Below, piece by piece: positions 60,253 to 64,000 of a stretch of 64,000 nucleotides of DNA. The stretch's first letter is position 1. Every line of letters begins with the position of its first letter. Both the position numbers and the translations under genes were made by a program. The stretch covers positions 366,613,667 through 366,677,666 of the forward strand of contig NC_081415.1 in assembly GCF_030272615.1 (NCBI RefSeq), read 5' to 3'. The notes under the pieces were generated by a model, which worked only from the letters and a program-made list of their open reading frames with translations, did no database searches and was not told where the DNA came from. The stretch comes from Cryptomeria japonica (Eukaryota > Streptophyta > Pinopsida > Cupressales > Cupressaceae).

Positions 60253-60518
60253 GGGGGGGGGGGGCGTTTTTATTGTTTTTTTTGGGGCAAAAAAATAATT
60301 TTTTGGGGTTTTTGGCCCGCATGCCACCTGCGTGTACCGCAGGGTACCTGCAGCCCTGTAGGTGTACCTATGGGTACCGCAGGCCACCTGCGGCCCCGCA
60401 GGCATTGCGGGTAACCGCAGGGTACCTGCGGCCCCGCAATGTACCTGTAGGTGTCTGTAGGCACTGCGGTCCTGCAGTACTACGCCCCCCCCCCCCCCCC
60501 CCCCGGCATGGGGGGGGA
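60253..60518. repeat. Homopolymer G and C tracts framing array C
   Basis: G12 at 60253-60264, C20 at 60485-60504 and G8 at about 60510-60517. The G and C tracts are complementary and could close a large stem around array C. Exact tract lengths may be affected by sequencing. Confidence 0.6.
60310..60480. repeat. Array C: GC-rich palindromes CCGCAGG-NNN-CCTGCGG
   Basis: Units include CCGCAGGCCACCTGCGG (around 60377-60393) and CCGCAGGGTACCTGCGG (60415-60431), both perfect 7-bp stems with 3-nt loops. Degraded copies lie around 60337-60353 and 60440-60475. Base composition contrasts sharply with the AT-rich surroundings. Confidence 0.85.
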
Positions 60519-61691
60519 TAAATTGTTTTTTTTTAAGTTTTTTTTTTAAAATAAAACTTTTTCAATAAGTTTTTTTTATAATAATTAAAAAAAAAAACCT
60601 TTTTTATAAAAGTTTTTTTTATCTTTAATAAAATTTTATTAAAGTTTTTTTAATATCATTTTTTTAATCAAAAAAATGGCTATCGGTCTTTTCTTTATTT
60701 TTTAGTAAAGTTTTTTTTTTTTTTTTTTTTGCATGGGCATAATAATTGTTTTTATTTAGATTTTTAAAATCTTTTAAAAACACAAACATCATTTAATAAG
60801 TCAAATTGGGAACACTTTTTTTCTTGTCACTTCACACCTGTCTTGCAGTGCTTCCAACCGGCAGTCAAGGGGGGGGGGTTGATTTGCTCCTTTATATCTC
60901 TTGGCTACATCCCAATCAGAGACATCTTTTTTGCAGTATTCTACAGGGCTTCTTGGTGGCATCATCTTCATGTTTCCAGATTTGCACTATCATGTTGTAT
61001 GCTCTTGCATGAGCAATGTTGTACTCGCACTATCATAAAGTGTCACACCTCTTTGTATCTTTTCATTGTTGACATATTTGATGTAATCTTCTTGTATACA
61101 TAGATTAGGAATATCTTGTGAGACTTGGTGCATGGCTCCAGTTGAGACTTAGATTGTACACATTTGTGCATGGCTCCGGTGAGACTTGGATTGTACCGGT
61201 ATTTCTACTATTTCTGAGTATCCAGATGATGCTCACAGCAGGTTGTCTCCATGCCTGTTCTTCTTTTTGTTGCAGCGAGTGATTCATCGTCATCGACTTG
61301 GTACCTGGTTTTGTCACACTTTGACATTATTGGTGCAGCATTGGCTCTCTTTCTTCCTTATGGTGAGGTATTTTGGTCATCATCATTGGACCATCTTTGC
61401 AAGAGATTCGACATTGAGGGGGGGCTTCATGGTCTCTTCTTCTCTCTTATGGGGGGGACATAGTTTGTTCTTCTCATTCATCATTGAGAGCATTGTGTGC
61501 TTTCATCATCTCTCTTTTGGGGGAGGGTTTTTTCCCATTGGGTTTTTCTCTCTTTCCCCGCTTTATGGGAGATTGCATTTGCATTTGTACATAGGTACCT
61601 AGCATGGCCTCGTAGCCGGGACCCATCTTGCATTGCTTAGTTGCATTGTTGACTTGAGTCTTCATTCTCCTAAGTTGCACTTAAGGGGGGG

Positions 61692-62143
61692 TGTTGGTGT
61701 AAATAAATATTCATTTTGGATATTATTACACTTACTTAAGTTAACTTAGGATAATGCATCTCTTCGTAATTTGGATTTGAGACACTTAGGGAAGTGTGCA
61801 CATAGGGATAGAGCTTGTAGGAGAAATTCCACCTTTTGTGGTCTTATTTTGCTGTTACACTCCACATTCGGTGGGTCATCCACCTCTTGTGGAATATTAT
61901 ATTATTTCTCCTACCTACCCCTAGTATTTCTTACCTACCCTTGTTTCTCATTGAGCCACATGTCATATTTGTGTGCTCATACATCCATATGGCCTTGCCT
62001 ATATAAGCAAGCCTATATTCATTGTATTGGTGAATCCAGTTGATCATTTTTGCATATTGATGAGAATACAGTTTTGTTCTTGTCATTCTATTGTCTCTCT
62101 ATTTGTGCTTTCCATTGCCTCTTGATCTTGGCAAAATCTTACA
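61692..62143 (+). repeat. Right LTR of the young non-coding element
   Basis: TATA-like CTATATAAG at 61999-62007. It is followed by the target copy AATAT. Confidence 0.93.
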
Positions 62144-62435
62144 AATATCAACAACAAGGCACATCAACTTGCTGGACTGAGCATAATAAACAACTATCTC
62201 TACCATGGCTTCTCAACACGATAGAGGCATAAATCCAACTTAGAGTTTTCCACATCAACATAGAAGTGAAAAACAATAAAAGATTCATCAAGTAGATAAA
62301 ATGCATAATCTATAAATCATCATTAAACATCCAAAAAGGCCTCTGGTACGAAATCCGAATCTGAAATGACATCATGAATGACAAACTGGAAAAACACTAA
62401 AATAAAAGACAGTTTATCTCATATGTTCATTGTTC

Positions 62436-62592
62436 TAGAGCATTTGTCAATTCTTTTAGCACATTTATCAAATCCTAAGGCATATTTGTCCTCTGTTCTA
62501 GCGCATTTGTTCACTATAGTAGCGTGTTTGTTAAACGGATTAGCGCATATACATTAGCACATACACATAGTTTTTTAGCACATTTGTTCCAG
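62436..62592. repeat. Degenerate short repeat, TTAGCRCATTTGT
   Basis: About seven copies of (T)AGCACATTTGT or AGCGCATTTGT, roughly 20-30 bp apart, for example near 62438, 62457, 62500, 62520, 62540 and 62576. No coding or structural role is evident. Confidence 0.6.
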
Positions 62593-64000
62593 AGGACAGA
62601 AAATACATAAAAAATGGTTAAGTTTTGAATTCAAATTAAAATTCACAGAAAAATAATTAAGTACTGAAATCAAATGGATCAAAGTCGCCTTGAAAAGACA
62701 CAATAATAGCAACAAACAAAATGAAAAGTCATTAACTTAAGAAGGATAAATTGAATCTCAAAAACCAAGAGCTTCCAACTCCATTCACACCAAAATTAAT
62801 TCACAGAGAGCTCCAAACCAAATAAAACTCATTCCCAAATCATAGTTTCACTCATGGAGGACTAGGGAATCCCTTAATCAAAATCAAAATAAAAAAATAA
62901 CAGAGAAATCTTCAAACAAACTCCCTCACAATAAAATCAATCAAATCTCTCCAAATATTACACAAACTCTCCCAAAATCTCTACCAACAAGCAAATCTCC
63001 CATTAATCACCCAAAGACAACATTCAAAGAAGAAGAGAATTAAATTTTCACAGAATCGAATCTATCAAAAGATACAAAGTCATGCGCTCATGGCAAACCA
63101 AAACAACCAATGAAAATAAAATATTTTTCCCATGCCCTATAGTTCAAATTTATAATAGATTCTATGCACATAAATATTTTTCTAAAACTATAGTATAAAC
63201 TTTATATTAAATCATTTTCCCAAATAAAACCCACAAACAACAATTTCTACAAACATGGAGAATACACAGAAATAAAAATCTTTACAAGAGACAAGATCTC
63301 CAACCTAGAAATAGAAGTTATGGAAGAAATTTGATAAAGAGATCCAAATCCAAATCCAACCACAAGCTCCAGCAATCCAAAACCAAATCAAAATCCAAAT
63401 GTTGCAAAAAATCTTCAAGAATGGTAACCCAACAACAAGCCTAGATTGTCAAATAAAAAGAAATCCAAAACAAAACTCTAGCCAATTATGGGTGAACTCA
63501 CAATGTTGGTTCCCAGTTTTTTTTACATCCTGTTTTTTGTTGAAATCATACATTTTTTAGAAAATATAATGATTTAAGTTTTAAGAGGTCCCATTTGAAG
63601 TAATTAATTGAAGAGAGTTAGATCAAAATTTCTTGGATACAACCTCTCTACTTCTAAATCATACTTGCAATGGAGTCTCCTTTGCATCTATCAAATGTTG
63701 ATAAAAGACCAATTTTGCATTAGCTTTTGGGGGGTCAAATGAACTCATTTATAAGTTTGTTTGTTTTTATGTATTTAGCCCTTATTATAAGTTTTCCAAA
63801 TAGTATAATTTTAAATATATTTTTATTTTATTTCTTATGAAAGTAGGGTTTTCACCGAAAATAAACTTCTTTGTTCAATGCTTATGGAAAAATAGTAAAC
63901 GTCACCCAAAAAATTCTGAAAAATATTTACACACTAAGTATTAAAGTCCTCTTTCCAAAAAAAAATTTAAAAAAAGTGATTTTCGTTACATATACAACAA
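62593..64000. other. Non-coding A-rich sequence
   Basis: No credible ORF, LTR border or RNA gene. A CCAAATCCAAATCC-type stretch occurs near 63340-63400. It is the continuation of the DNA into which the young element inserted. Confidence 0.5.

Larger units (their letters stand above)
59325..62143 (+). mobile_element. Young non-coding LTR retrotransposon (2.8 kb, TRIM/LARD-like)
   Basis: LTRs of 452 bp at 59325-59776 and 61692-62143 differ at only two positions by eye (59403 G/A region and one T/C near 59476). Ends are TGTTGG and CTTACA. The target duplication AATAT at 59320-59324 and 62144-62148 is perfect. The primer site starts at 59777 and the polypurine tract AAGGGGGGG lies before 61692. 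The internal 1.9 kb has no Gag or Pol motif, so it must have moved with enzymes from elsewhere. Near-identical LTRs indicate recent insertion. Confidence 0.93.

Noticed and set aside
60270-60521. Short ORFs on both strands through array C
   Set aside because: They result from the GC-rich palindromes, which read open in several frames at once; no family resemblance.

Overview
The window is repeat-derived plant DNA from a large genome. I see no RNA gene, no CRISPR and no clearly intact host gene. Plant origin rests on LTR retrotransposons primed by initiator-Met tRNA (TGGTATCAGAGC primer sites), Ty1/copia and Ty3/gypsy polyproteins (one with a chromodomain), and a CACTA-type end with a Ptta/En/Spm-like gene. 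Old, deeply nested, stop-riddled elements suit a gymnosperm-sized genome, but the species is inference.

Left half (1-24339), outermost to innermost: the 3' part of a gypsy element (gypsy-1, left copy, 22545-24339) is interrupted by the right end of a CACTA transposon (about 14828-22544). The CACTA carries a copia 3' end (copia-1, 11946-14558). Copia-1's RNase H gene is interrupted by a complete tandem array of a non-autonomous LTR element (7-11945: five LTRs alternating with four internal domains, flanked by GCATG/GCCTG). Inside the last CACTA intron, on the minus strand, lies a decayed ~960-codon accessory gene, here called ORFx, preceded by an array of TTTCATCGA/TCGATGAAA stem-loops.

Middle (24340-55323): gypsy-1 spans about 31 kb with LTRs at both ends. 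Its gag is split by copia-2 (27457-43895), a gag-only copia. Copia-2 is split in turn by gypsy-2 (32728-41468), a chromodomain Ty3/gypsy element with a perfect ATTTT duplication. After the nested block gypsy-1 resumes with protease, RT and integrase, then a 1.7-kb array of about 20 palindromes, then a second copy of ORFx, then the 3' LTR.

Right part (55324-64000): an unrecognised exon-like fragment and AT-rich non-coding DNA, with a young 2.8-kb non-coding LTR element inserted (59325-62143, perfect AATAT duplication, LTRs nearly identical). This element contains a third, GC-rich palindrome array.

The main point of interest is the pairing of a long hairpin array with the ORFx gene directly downstream. 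It occurs twice, in opposite orientations, and the two hairpin sequences are unrelated. In the 50-kb array the outer arms differ between units but stay complementary within a unit, the pattern expected if the folded structure rather than the sequence is maintained.
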